Shown one piece after another: positions 1 to 9,322 of a stretch of 64,000 nucleotides of DNA (position 1 is the first letter of the stretch; each line of letters begins with the position of its first letter). Both the position numbers and the translations under genes were made by a program. Source of the DNA: Planctomycetota bacterium (GTDB taxonomy: Bacteria; Planctomycetota; Planctomycetia; Pirellulales; Pirellulaceae). The stretch spans positions 206,064 to 270,063 of the forward strand of contig JABAAE010000012.1 of the NCBI GenBank assembly GCA_014238905.1, given 5' to 3'. Below the pieces are notes generated by a model. That model was not told the origin of the DNA and did not search any database. It saw only the letters and a program-made list of their open reading frames with translations.

Positions 1-1
1 A

Positions 2-796
2 TCATTGGTCAGCTTTTTGGCATTGGTCCTTTTCTTTTTCTGGCAAGGATTTGACAGCCATGCTGGTGTTCTTGCCCAAGAGACTGGGGTGACCGCCGAC
101 GCAGCTGCTACCCCGGATGCTGACAGCGAGTCAGCAGCTCGTCCAAAGTCTGGCCGATCTTTATTTGGGATGGCGTTTTCCGGCGATATTTTTGGAGTGA
201 TGATTGTCGTCTGTATTATCCTGCTATCGATTGTGAGCGCTTTTTTTGTCATTGAGCATGCGATCACCATCAACAAGTCTAAGTTGATGCCGGAATATGT
301 TCTGGAGGAGCTCGACCAGCGGATTGCTCGGGGAGAGATTGAGGAGGCAGCTGAATTCTGTCGTCAGCCGGAAAACTACTGTATGTCCAGTGAAGTGATC
401 TTGGCGGGTTTGGAGAGATTTCAAGCGAGTGATTTTGGTTTCGCCGAATATAAATCGGCAGTCGAAGAAGCAGGGGAGGATCATACGGGTGCCCTTTACC
501 GAAAAACTGAAGTCCTTGGAGTTGTGGGTGCCATCGCCCCGATGTTGGGACTGACGGGTACCGTTCTTGGCATGATCAATGCTTTCAACAAGTTGGCTGA
601 AAGTGGTGGAATGGCAACTCCGAAGGATTTGGCGGGTGGGATTGGACAGGCATTGATTACCACTCTGTTTGGGTTGGTGGTTGCGATTCCGACTATGGTT
701 TCCTACAGCTTTTTTCGCAACAAAATTGATTCCATAGTGGCCGAAGCGGGGAAGCGAATTGAGCGTGTTCTGATGCCATTAGGGCGCAAGCGTTGA
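2..796 (+). CDS. MotA/TolQ/ExbB proton channel family protein (5' end cut by window)
   Basis: This is an inner-membrane proton channel subunit of the ExbB/TolQ family, which uses proton-motive force with ExbD/TolR to energise envelope processes. The open frame runs off the left edge: a TTG lies at 5, but the frame continues upstream, so the true start is probably outside the window. The visible N-terminus is a signal-peptide-like hydrophobic run ending near AGVLAQETG. A second membrane segment follows at about residues 57-85. The conserved family core is clear from about residue 165: VVGAIAPMLGLTGTVLGM, then GGIGQALITTLFGLVVAIPTM. The extra N-terminal signal-like segment and acidic linker are common in planctomycete copies. 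Two ExbD genes follow, so all three probably form one complex. The family call is firm; what it energises is unknown. Confidence 0.93.
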   Translation, partial: SLVSFLALVLFFFWQGFDSHAGVLAQETGVTADAAATPDADSESAARPKSGRSLFGMAFSGDIFGVMIVVCIILLSIVSAFFVIEHAITINKSKLMPEYVLEELDQRIARGEIEEAAEFCRQPENYCMSSEVILAGLERFQASDFGFAEYKSAVEEAGEDHTGALYRKTEVLGVVGAIAPMLGLTGTVLGMINAFNKLAESGGMATPKDLAGGIGQALITTLFGLVVAIPTMVSYSFFRNKIDSIVAEAGKRIERVLMPLGRKR

Positions 797-855
797 TCAT
801 TTCCAACAGGTGTTTTCTTCTTTAATGATGCAAGCTATTTGTTCAGCCAAGAATC

Positions 856-1269
856 ATGCGACTCAGGAAAAAAAAACAATCTAATGCGATCCAAATGGAT
901 CTGACACCGATGATCGATATTGTCTTTCTACTGATCATCTTCTTTATTACCGTGACGCAAATCACCAAGGCCAACCAGGAAATATTGCCGTTGCCCCAGG
1001 TGGTTCAAAATGATGATCAGACGCCGACCAGGGTCGTTGTCAACGTTCGTGAAAACAGCCAAATCATTGTCAATGGTGAAGGGAAATCTCTTGATCAGAC
1101 CGTTTACTACCTGGGACAGGAGATTGAAGCCAAGGGGAATGACCCCTCGCAAGTGAGAGTGACACTTCGAGTTGACTTTCGCAGCAAGGCTCGCGCCGTG
1201 AAAACACTGGTGCGGGAAATGAATTCATTGGGAATTGTTGCCATTCAAATTGGCGTGGAGGGCAAGTAA
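856..1269 (+). CDS. ExbD/TolR family biopolymer transport protein (first copy)
   Basis: ExbD/TolR-type partner of the ExbB channel: a short cytoplasmic N-terminus, one membrane helix and a periplasmic domain of about 100 residues. The N-terminal pattern MDLTPMIDIVFLLIIFFI contains the conserved proton-carrying Asp of the family (MIDIVF). The 137-residue length is normal. The ATG at 856 follows the ExbB stop by 59 bases. Its TAA overlaps the next ATG by one base (TAATG at 1267), which indicates translational coupling to the second ExbD. The periplasmic half (IIVNGEGKSL...VRVTLRVD) is the usual ExbD fold. Confidence 0.93.
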   Translation: MRLRKKKQSNAIQMDLTPMIDIVFLLIIFFITVTQITKANQEILPLPQVVQNDDQTPTRVVVNVRENSQIIVNGEGKSLDQTVYYLGQEIEAKGNDPSQVRVTLRVDFRSKARAVKTLVREMNSLGIVAIQIGVEGK

Positions 1270-1688
1270 TGCGATTGTCCAGTCGAAAGCGGTCTGAAGA
1301 ACGGATGGAGCTGTCCACAACAGGGATGATCGATATCGTCTTTTTGTTGCTGGTGTTTTTTCTTGCAACGGCTAGTTTTTTACCACCCGAGAAAGAGATT
1401 CGGCCCGCCATCAGCACTGAGGAAAAATCATCATCAGCCAGCAATGATCTTGAAAAAGCGATCGTAGAAATCGTGGCCGAGGGAGCAGGATTTGTTTACA
1501 AGCTTGGTTCGGAAACGACGAACGATCGAAATTCGTTGATCGACCAACTGAATTCATTTCCCAACAAGGTGGACGGGGCATTCGTGCGCACCGACGATGA
1601 AGCACCGTTTGACATGACGGCGCAGGCCATTAGCGCCTGTAAAAACGCGGGATTTATTGTCGTTACTTTTCTGTCGGATGCTGATTGA
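1269..1688 (+). CDS. ExbD/TolR family biopolymer transport protein (second copy)
   Basis: Second, divergent ExbD/TolR paralogue of 139 residues. It has the same architecture: a basic cytoplasmic start with the motif ELSTTGMIDIVFLLLVFFLA, including the conserved Asp in MIDIVF, followed by a periplasmic domain. The start at 1269 overlaps the stop of the first copy by one base. Its own TGA at 1686 overlaps an ATG at 1688 of the next gene. Paired ExbD paralogues next to one ExbB are common in planctomycetes and may form a heteromeric ExbD unit. That last point is family knowledge, not shown by this sequence. Confidence 0.92.
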   Translation: MRLSSRKRSEERMELSTTGMIDIVFLLLVFFLATASFLPPEKEIRPAISTEEKSSSASNDLEKAIVEIVAEGAGFVYKLGSETTNDRNSLIDQLNSFPNKVDGAFVRTDDEAPFDMTAQAISACKNAGFIVVTFLSDAD

Positions 1689-4300
1689 TGGAGACTGCTT
1701 TGGCTACCAGATTTTCACTGCGGCCGTTTGGCCCGTTTATGAAGGTGAGCGGGATAGGCTTGGTGTTTTTCTTTCTCAATGGCAGTCATGGAGCCACCGC
1801 AGACGACTTGAATTCACTCCTTGGTCGGTTGCAACTGTATCGATTGCAGGCGGTGCAAGTCGAGAAGTTATTGAAAGAATCTGCAGATCCTGATGTACAA
1901 GACCGGCTTCAGCGAAAACTGGCCGATTTATATTTTCTGCAACTGGGAGATCTTGTCGAAAAACGTGAAGCCTTTTCTCTTGTTATCACGCGTTTGCGGG
2001 AGCTCGAAGGAAAAGTAGCGAAACTGAGAACGCCGCAAAAAATGTTTCAGCGGCTGGAAGTTCAGTTTCGACATGGAGAGTTCTTACTCGCTTCGTTTCG
2101 GGAGGATCGACGGCAGCAGGATGTGCTGGTTGATTTTCGAGAAGTGTTTCAATCCGTTTCCGGTGAATTTCTCGCATTGCAGCAGATGTGCGAAAATCAA
2201 ATTGAAAAACTGGAGGCAGTCGACGCGGATGGTAGTGGTAGCGTTCTAGACAATTTGCAGGCGGACCAAGCGATTGAAAGTTTGAGTGAAATCAGTTTCC
2301 GTTCGACGTTTTATTGCGGGTGGTCATTTTTTAATTATGGAACGGCGATACAGGATAGGAAGGCGGCTCGGATCCATTTTGGCCGTGCGCTGGCAGCGTT
2401 TTGCAATTTCCTCGATATTGATTCTGCTGCGGATGCAAAGTCCTGGAATTCGAGCTTCATGGAACTTGACTCGAATCGAAATGCGCAGGCATTTTTAGGG
2501 GTCGCCCTTTCTTTTTTGGCTTTGGGACAGAGCGAGGACGCCGACTATTGCTTTGATCTTTTGCGTCGGGAAGCCAACGCAGAAACGAAGCTGCAGATTC
2601 CGTTTTGGCAAATTCAGGCGCTCTTGGAGTTAGGGCTGATCAAAGATGGGGCAGTGTTGGCGTCAGCCTACATGGATGCCGAAACGGGGAGCTACCTGTC
2701 GGCGAAGCAGAAGGGGCAAGTCGCGCTGATGCTGATTCGGTTTTCCTGCGCCGCCACTCCACTGGATGCGAGCGATCAGGATTTGAAGAATCTGGGCCTT
2801 CGCGTATTGGCGCAACTTCGACAATTTCGGTTGATTGGAAGGTTGGTAGATGACTACGACATTGAGTTGAATTCGCCGGATTATTACCAGAGATGGATCA
2901 AAGGAGAATTGCTCTACGAGAAAGCCGAAAAAACCGGACTGGAGGCCGATTATAGGGCTGCCGCTGGGCAGTTGACTGCTGCGCTTGCTGCCGATCGGGA
3001 AATCCCTTTGATTGACGTCGAACGGTGCAGGAACCGACTTGGCTGGGCCAATTACAAGGGATCGCATTACACCCAAGCGGCCGAGTGTTTTGAAATGGTC
3101 GTGAGCAGGCTTTCACGTCTTGATCCAAAAACTGCTGCTTCAGCAGCCTGGCTTCAACACGACTGCTACCTACGGCTTTCCCAAGACAACCCGGTCTATC
3201 GTCAGCGGGCATTGGCCATTTTGGAAAATTTGGTTGAGAAATTTTCAGATTCAGAACTTGCTGCCAAGGCCCGTCTGCAGATTGTCAAAATTGGTCAGGC
3301 AAAACTGCCTGCCCAAGACGCGATTTCCCGGCTACGGGAGGTTCTGAAGAGTGACCCGGGTGATGTTCAAGCCGAGTATGAGCTGTGCGTTGTACTTTAT
3401 CGAAAATTCATCGAAAAGGTGCGTGGTAAGGAATCGACCGTTGAAGCGAGGACTGAAATGATCGAAGCTCTCGATACATTTGATGATCAGAGGGCTGCGG
3501 TCACGCCAACCCAGAAACTAAAAATTCTGCTCATCAAGATTGATTTGGAAAGTCGCTCGCCCGCGATTGATGCCGATCGGCTCAAGGCATGGTTTCAACT
3601 TGCGGGTTCGGTGTCCGAAGAGGTTTCCAATTCAAACCTGTTGTCCGAATTACATTACCGGCAATACCAGTTTGCCAAGGCCAACGGCCATGAGGAGGAA
3701 ATGCGGAAGCAGGTCGTTTGGTTAGTCGAAAATGGTGAGGGTACGGTTTATCAAAGGTCGGTGTTGGTTGCCAGAGCTGCCCAGCTTGAAAAAGAGATTG
3801 AAGGGGCGAGTTCGGATTTAAAACGCCGGGAACTTTATCTGGCCGCCATCGATGTCTACGAGAAACTGGTCAAGGCAAATGGTACCAGTATCGCAGTACT
3901 TCAATCGAGAAAGAATTCGCGGGTGGCCGTTTCCCGTTTGGCCTATTTTCTGGAAAAGGCCGGCAGAACCGAAGAGGCTCGGCGGTTTCTCGATCGGCTT
4001 GTCGAAGCGTTCCCGGCACAGGTCGACTATCTTCGACGCTTGGGCTTACTGCTGGCCAAGGGGGGAGATTATCAAGCGGGTGTCCCGGTATGGAGGAAAT
4101 TGGCGGGTGGTTTGAAAAAAGAATCAAATGGGTGGTATGAAGCCAAATTCTACTTGATCCAATGCCTGCAGGCAGTTGACCCAAAATCCGCACGCGCCAC
4201 ATTAAAGCAATTTCTTGCACTTTACCCAGCAGCCCCTGGAGAGTGGAAATTGAAATTCGGCCTCCTGGCCAAGGAGATGCGGGTAAGTGCCTCTGAGTAG
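1688..4300 (+). CDS. tetratricopeptide-repeat protein, probably exported
   Basis: Protein of about 870 residues built mostly of helical TPR-like repeats. Recognisable units include one near residues 435-475 (NRLGWANYKGSHYTQAAECF) and C-terminal ones near 770-800 (RFLDRLVEAFPAQVDYLRRL and LLLAKGGDYQAG). The ATG at 1688 overlaps the preceding TGA (TGATG), which argues for coupling. A second ATG at 1739 would place a cleaner signal peptide (hydrophobic GIGLVFFFLN, then SHGATA) at the N-terminus. The protein is therefore likely periplasmic. Its place at the end of the ExbB/ExbD/ExbD run suggests a scaffold for the energised complex. No catalytic motif was seen, and no specific function can be given. 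Confidence 0.82.
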   Translation: METALATRFSLRPFGPFMKVSGIGLVFFFLNGSHGATADDLNSLLGRLQLYRLQAVQVEKLLKESADPDVQDRLQRKLADLYFLQLGDLVEKREAFSLVITRLRELEGKVAKLRTPQKMFQRLEVQFRHGEFLLASFREDRRQQDVLVDFREVFQSVSGEFLALQQMCENQIEKLEAVDADGSGSVLDNLQADQAIESLSEISFRSTFYCGWSFFNYGTAIQDRKAARIHFGRALAAFCNFLDIDSAADAKSWNSSFMELDSNRNAQAFLGVALSFLALGQSEDADYCFDLLRREANAETKLQIPFWQIQALLELGLIKDGAVLASAYMDAETGSYLSAKQKGQVALMLIRFSCAATPLDASDQDLKNLGLRVLAQLRQFRLIGRLVDDYDIELNSPDYYQRWIKGELLYEKAEKTGLEADYRAAAGQLTAALAADREIPLIDVERCRNRLGWANYKGSHYTQAAECFEMVVSRLSRLDPKTAASAAWLQHDCYLRLSQDNPVYRQRALAILENLVEKFSDSELAAKARLQIVKIGQAKLPAQDAISRLREVLKSDPGDVQAEYELCVVLYRKFIEKVRGKESTVEARTEMIEALDTFDDQRAAVTPTQKLKILLIKIDLESRSPAIDADRLKAWFQLAGSVSEEVSNSNLLSELHYRQYQFAKANGHEEEMRKQVVWLVENGEGTVYQRSVLVARAAQLEKEIEGASSDLKRRELYLAAIDVYEKLVKANGTSIAVLQSRKNSRVAVSRLAYFLEKAGRTEEARRFLDRLVEAFPAQVDYLRRLGLLLAKGGDYQAGVPVWRKLAGGLKKESNGWYEAKFYLIQCLQAVDPKSARATLKQFLALYPAAPGEWKLKFGLLAKEMRVSASE

Positions 4301-4362
4301 AAATGACGACCCACTACAAAAATTTGAGATAAAAAAAACGTTTTCCGTTGATTTTGGTTGCC

Positions 4363-7191
4363 ATGCCTGAAAGTCTTCCGCCCAAACCCCCGAACTCAGA
4401 ATTAACCGATCCATTATTGGAATCGTTGTTGGCGAAAGCTCGTCCGGTTATCGCGTCCGAACGTGGGCTGAATACCCGGAGCCGTGTCAAGATTCAGTCC
4501 ATCGGCAAGAAGATGAACTTGCCAGCGGCAGTCATCGACCAAGCGATGCAGTTATTGCATGGGTTGCCACCGGTTCAGGGTAATGAGGATTCACCCTATG
4601 AGCTGTCATTTACAAAAGTCATGCAGGAGAAGATCTCGGGAATTCCGGGGGGGATTCTGACCACGCGTATCGAGGACAAAGCGGTTTCAATCGGACAGAG
4701 AAAATACGAGCTGTCTGAGGTTCAGGCACGGAAGATTATTCGTCGGGTGGCCGAAGAGGTTGGTGTTCCACGGGTGACCCTTAATGAGGCAGAGCGACAT
4801 ATCGAACAGGAAATCGCCGATATGATCGGTGAGCAAACCTACCTCGTTGGCGATGTTAAGAAACGATTGGTTAAAAATGGGCGCCGTCTTGGGGTTTCTG
4901 AGGATCAAATTCAGGCCATGATCCGTCGGCACCTGCAATTCAACTTTCAGCAGGTTAAAAACGAACAGAAACTGACCGACCGACTCTGGATTATTGCCGG
5001 CTGCATTGTGGCCGGAACCGCGGTGGCTTTGTTCGTTTTCTACCAGATTCATCAGGCTCGCCAGGAGGAACAGTCGACCCGTGAGGATTCCAGCCATCCG
5101 GCATCCAAACTCGCTACGCCCGGGACAACGGAGGATTTCGTTCAGTCGCCCGAATGGTGGACCGATTCATTAAAGGTGCTTTTGCAAAAGACAAGACTCA
5201 AAGTAAAAGGATTTGTCACGCTGCACGAAAGAATGAAAAGCAAGGATGCTGGCCAACGTCGCAAAGCCTACCGGGATTTATTCTCCTTGGACGAAGGGCA
5301 GGTGAATCCAGCGGCAATTCAGGGACGCCTGACACAGGTGATGCCATTGATTTATCAGCTGGAACCGGACATCGATGCCGCCTTGGGAATTCTGGACGGT
5401 GTTCAGGCGTGCTGTGTTTTTCCCGCGGGAAAGATCCCGTTGTCGCCCCACTTTTTCGTCAAGGCTTTTTGGGCCGTTGAAGTGTTGAATGATAGTCTGG
5501 AGGGAGGGACACTGACCGATCAAAAATTGGACGCCTTGCAAGAACGAGTAAAAGAAATCAGTGGGAGGACGTTCGATCTTTACCTTTCCCAGATGCCTAG
5601 ATTTGAAAAAGTCCAACGGGCGCTGTCTGGAAAATATTTGGAGGAATTGATCGATATCGGGCCATCGTTTCCTGAAACTTCTCCGGCTCTCTACGGAAAG
5701 TTGGAAGAACTCATCAGGGGCCAGTTGAACGATGATCAATTACAGGAATATCGGTATCGGTTTCTCGTTGCTTTTCTCAGATTTGAACCCGGACGTTGGG
5801 ATCAGGCAGCAGCCCTTTTAGAGGCTGCAATTGATGAGGCGACGGTCAGCCAACTTAGTTTTTTCATTGATTTAATGGATAGCTCAGATGTCCAAGCATT
5901 GCAGTTCTTTTTGCAGGAGCATCTTGAGAATCGGGCTGGGTTTGGAGGGGAATTCTCGACGGTTGATGAATCGGTTGAAAGGCTTCGCAACTATTTTGAT
6001 CTCTCCGCTGAGTCGGATTTGCCAGTGGTCACCGCTCATGGTCCGAGGATCGGACAGCTCATCAAGGAATTTACCCTGCGCTGCCTTGCGCAGGATGAAA
6101 ATATTGGTAAACCGCAGTTGGCACAGCTTTGGGCGGAGGCGACCTACTTGACGACGTTGATTGCCATTGCTGATTCAGCCGATCCGGAATTGATTGATCG
6201 GATGCTCTTGGCCGGATTCCCCGACTTGAATTCCGCTGATTATTTTTCTGCCTTGGTTGGCGTGGAAAATTTTTCAGCCGGAACGGATGAACTGAATAAT
6301 GGAAGGCCTGAACCTGGGTCTTCCGAAGATCGATTTCAACGTCAGAAATTACATTCCGTTCTGACACAATTAAAGCAATTCAGAATTCTGACTCCGGAAA
6401 AAAGACTGGCCTGCTTGGCAGTGGTACGAAATGTTTCTCCCCTGGTTAACCGATTGAACGTAGAGGACGCAACGATCCTGGCAAGGTACTTGATTTCTCG
6501 TAAGAGCTCTCAGGAGCGGTCAGCCGTTCTGGAAACCGTACCGAATCTGCAACATCTTCCTCGCCTTTTGATCGCGTTAGCAGATCTGCTCTTGGTGGAT
6601 TCCTTTCCCCAATCAACCACTCTGGATGTGGTGAGCCTGCTTTTGAATGAAGATGTTGTGATGCAAGGTGAGAATTGGCAGATCGAGCTGAGCCAGTATC
6701 TTTATGGAAAAGCACTAGACCGTTTAGCTGCCCAACAGCAATTGAAAAGAAATGACCCGGTTTCCAATTTGAATTCAATCTTAGGTTTTTTGCTGGAATT
6801 GCGAGCCCGTCTTCATGGTGGCGTCACGTCGGATCTGGCCGACGACGATTTAGAGGGAATCCTTACTTTGACAGTGAGTCAGCTGCAAAAAATTCTGGAA
6901 AAACAGAATAAAACAGAGGTTCTGTTAAGAGTCAGCCAGGAAGAAAAAATGTCTGGCTCCCTGGCCGGTGATTTGCTAACCCGATTTGCTATCAAGCAAA
7001 ACCAGATCAAGCTTTGCCTTAATGGGAAAACCGACCCGTCTGATACGACCCGGGAGGTCAGCGAACAAGGGACTCTGATCCAGTCCTTGATTCAAGCGAA
7101 ATTGGGAAAATATCCAACAATCCTTGGGCAAATCATCGAAAATGAATTTTGTTTGATGCAGCTGTACGAGCAGCAGAACGGGTCTGACTGA
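4363..7191 (+). CDS. large single-pass membrane protein of unknown function
   Basis: About 942 residues from the ATG at 4363; a TTG in frame at 4348 is possible but less likely. It is not recognised as a named family. The first 205 residues are charged and helical. A clear transmembrane segment (LWIIAGCIVAGTAVALFVFY) lies at about residues 208-229. The remaining 700 residues are mainly alpha-helical with no enzyme motif seen, resembling a long solenoid. There is no signal peptide, so the N-terminal part is probably cytoplasmic and the large C-terminal part periplasmic. It starts 62 bases after the TPR gene on the same strand and is probably in the same operon, so a role with the ExbB/ExbD system is plausible but unproven. 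Confidence 0.7.
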   Translation: MPESLPPKPPNSELTDPLLESLLAKARPVIASERGLNTRSRVKIQSIGKKMNLPAAVIDQAMQLLHGLPPVQGNEDSPYELSFTKVMQEKISGIPGGILTTRIEDKAVSIGQRKYELSEVQARKIIRRVAEEVGVPRVTLNEAERHIEQEIADMIGEQTYLVGDVKKRLVKNGRRLGVSEDQIQAMIRRHLQFNFQQVKNEQKLTDRLWIIAGCIVAGTAVALFVFYQIHQARQEEQSTREDSSHPASKLATPGTTEDFVQSPEWWTDSLKVLLQKTRLKVKGFVTLHERMKSKDAGQRRKAYRDLFSLDEGQVNPAAIQGRLTQVMPLIYQLEPDIDAALGILDGVQACCVFPAGKIPLSPHFFVKAFWAVEVLNDSLEGGTLTDQKLDALQERVKEISGRTFDLYLSQMPRFEKVQRALSGKYLEELIDIGPSFPETSPALYGKLEELIRGQLNDDQLQEYRYRFLVAFLRFEPGRWDQAAALLEAAIDEATVSQLSFFIDLMDSSDVQALQFFLQEHLENRAGFGGEFSTVDESVERLRNYFDLSAESDLPVVTAHGPRIGQLIKEFTLRCLAQDENIGKPQLAQLWAEATYLTTLIAIADSADPELIDRMLLAGFPDLNSADYFSALVGVENFSAGTDELNNGRPEPGSSEDRFQRQKLHSVLTQLKQFRILTPEKRLACLAVVRNVSPLVNRLNVEDATILARYLISRKSSQERSAVLETVPNLQHLPRLLIALADLLLVDSFPQSTTLDVVSLLLNEDVVMQGENWQIELSQYLYGKALDRLAAQQQLKRNDPVSNLNSILGFLLELRARLHGGVTSDLADDDLEGILTLTVSQLQKILEKQNKTEVLLRVSQEEKMSGSLAGDLLTRFAIKQNQIKLCLNGKTDPSDTTREVSEQGTLIQSLIQAKLGKYPTILGQIIENEFCLMQLYEQQNGSD

Positions 7192-7315
7192 TATCAGGTG
7201 TTTGCCACAAGTGTTCATTTGATGAAAAAAGGTGGGTCTGTGAAATACATGACGACGCCGGAGAAATTTGTCGTCTAGACTTAACGAGAAGATGGTTGTG
7301 GCCACCATCGCTGGA

Positions 7316-7345
7316 ATGATGTTTTTTTGCATGATGTTTTTTTGC
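7316..7345 (+). repeat. 15-bp tandem duplication upstream of membrane protein gene
   Basis: Two perfect head-to-tail copies of ATGATGTTTTTTTGC, in the 247-base gap before the next gene. It is one of many short tandem duplications in this window. Confidence 0.9.
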
Positions 7346-7438
7346 ACCGGAGGCATCCTCGGGGGGCCATCCCGACAGGATACCCATCTTTAGCGGTTGA
7401 GTTTTACAAGATCCCTTTTGTCTGGTTCGGTTTCTAAA

Positions 7439-9145
7439 ATGATGCTTTCCCATGAATCTGAATTCAACTATGAACCCGAGCTGCAAGGCAAGTATCTGCG
7501 TTGGACGATTTACTTGCTTATTATTGCCGCCTCAAGTGCGTGGTCGGTTTATCGGATTTATCAGGTCAACGTCTATGACGAGGGCCTGCGAAACGTAAAG
7601 AGCTCCGAGGGATCGCCTCTTTTGTGTGCTAACGATCGCAGCCGATGGTGTACTATCCGCGCACTGGGTGATGATGATTCTTATGAAATTGATAAGATCA
7701 TTGCGGACCCGGAAACAGGAGAATTCAGTTTCGATCAACGAAAATACAATCCATTTTGGGCCACCATCGATCTTGTCAAACATCGGGACAAAGATGGAGA
7801 AATGCACTTTTATTCCAGTAAACCGACTTTACTGCCCACCATGCTTGGCTGGCTATACAAGAGTATCAAATGGGACACCGGTAAGAATCTGACCGATGAC
7901 ACGTTTGAGGTTGTGCGGCTGATGTTGTTGCTGGTTAATGTGATGCCTATGGCGTTATTTCTGGTCCTGTTCGCCGGCATTCTGGAAGTGATTGCCGTCA
8001 GTTCTTTTACACGATATACCGTTCTGAGCTTTGCGTCATTCGGTACATTCATGACGCCTTTCATGGTGACCTTGAATAATCATTTGCCCGCGGCATTCTC
8101 AGTTGGAGTTTCCCTGTTTGCCCTTGTTCATATTCTTTGCAGAAAAAAAGAGTTTGCAGGACATTATTTTGTCGCAGGATTTTTCGCCGCTTTTGCTGCT
8201 GCCAACGAGCTGCCCGCGCTTTCTTATTTTTGTTTTGTTGGCTTTATCCTTGTTCTTTGTAGTTGGCGAAGGACCTTGCTTCTGTTTGTCCCGGGTGCGG
8301 CGGTTGTCGTGTTTTCATTCTTTTGGACCAATCATGCTGCACATGATGATTGGATGCCTCCCTATGTTCATCGCAGTGATGGGCCGGTTATTACAACGAT
8401 TGACGAAAAAGTGTTTGCTGAATTGCAAGCGGGAGAGGTATCCGATGGTCTTCTGGCGGTTTTGGAAAATCACCACCTGGACATCGGCTTCAAAGTAACT
8501 GCCGAAGCAACTGTTCATGAGGGCCAAATGCCCTTGGCGCCGGGTGTCATCGAGCGCTATGTGTTGACCCCGTCGGGGGATGCCAATCGTCTTGCGATCG
8601 TCAAACGGGATTCCGGATTGGTCGAAGTTCGCCAATGGGACAACTGGTATGAATACCCGGAAAGTCGTTGGCTGCTGAATAAAAAAGCGGGTGTGGACAA
8701 AGGGGAGGAAAGTCCAGCAGACTATGCACTTCATTGTCTTGTCGGACACCATGGGATTTTTTCCCTAACCCCGTTTTGGATTCTTAGCCTGTTGGGATTT
8801 CTTTTTCTTTTCCAGGGAAAGATGAAAAGGTTTTCATGGATAGGAGTCATGACCATTTTGGTGACAGGGGTCGTGGTTTATTTCTATCTTAGCCGCCCTC
8901 TGGAAGACCGTAATTATGGTGGCGGAACCAGTGGATTGCGTTGGCTTTTGTGGTTGGCACCGTTATGGATGATGGCGGCTGTGCCGTTTGTCGACTGGAT
9001 CAGCCGCTCGATTTGGGGCCGGATTTCTTGCTGGATTCTTTTGCTGGCCAGCGTTGCTTCGGCTGGCTTCTCGGCCTTTAATCCTTGGGTACACCCGTGG
9101 CTCTACGACTTGATGGTGCATTTAGACTGGATCCAGCCCTTTTGA
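7439..9145 (+). CDS. polytopic membrane protein of unknown function
   Basis: Integral membrane protein of about 568 residues. The paired ATGs at 7439/7442 are the likely starts; a longer frame opens at a TTG at 7397. An N-terminal helix (WTIYLLIIAASSAWSVY) is followed by a soluble stretch of about 110 residues. Then come several hydrophobic helices, a second soluble section (about 290-430) and a last helix group containing the loop RPLEDRNYGGGTSGLRW. The layout of an N-terminal helix, a large periplasmic loop and many helices recalls GT-C glycosyltransferase-like membrane proteins, but no diagnostic motif was found. No partner gene is evident; the gene downstream is convergent. Confidence 0.7.
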   Translation: MMLSHESEFNYEPELQGKYLRWTIYLLIIAASSAWSVYRIYQVNVYDEGLRNVKSSEGSPLLCANDRSRWCTIRALGDDDSYEIDKIIADPETGEFSFDQRKYNPFWATIDLVKHRDKDGEMHFYSSKPTLLPTMLGWLYKSIKWDTGKNLTDDTFEVVRLMLLLVNVMPMALFLVLFAGILEVIAVSSFTRYTVLSFASFGTFMTPFMVTLNNHLPAAFSVGVSLFALVHILCRKKEFAGHYFVAGFFAAFAAANELPALSYFCFVGFILVLCSWRRTLLLFVPGAAVVVFSFFWTNHAAHDDWMPPYVHRSDGPVITTIDEKVFAELQAGEVSDGLLAVLENHHLDIGFKVTAEATVHEGQMPLAPGVIERYVLTPSGDANRLAIVKRDSGLVEVRQWDNWYEYPESRWLLNKKAGVDKGEESPADYALHCLVGHHGIFSLTPFWILSLLGFLFLFQGKMKRFSWIGVMTILVTGVVVYFYLSRPLEDRNYGGGTSGLRWLLWLAPLWMMAAVPFVDWISRSIWGRISCWILLLASVASAGFSAFNPWVHPWLYDLMVHLDWIQPF

Positions 9146-9322
9146 TTCGGTTTTACCCCATCGAGGATGCCCTTTTGTTGAGCAAACATTGAGAATCAAG
9201 GATGGAGGCATCGCAGCAGAAAAAGGGGATGCGGTGCCCAGTGATAAGAAATTGGAAGTATTGAAGGCCCGTTGACGCCCGTCCGGATTTGGATGAGGTG
9301 TCTTGGCCTTGAGTTTGAATTA

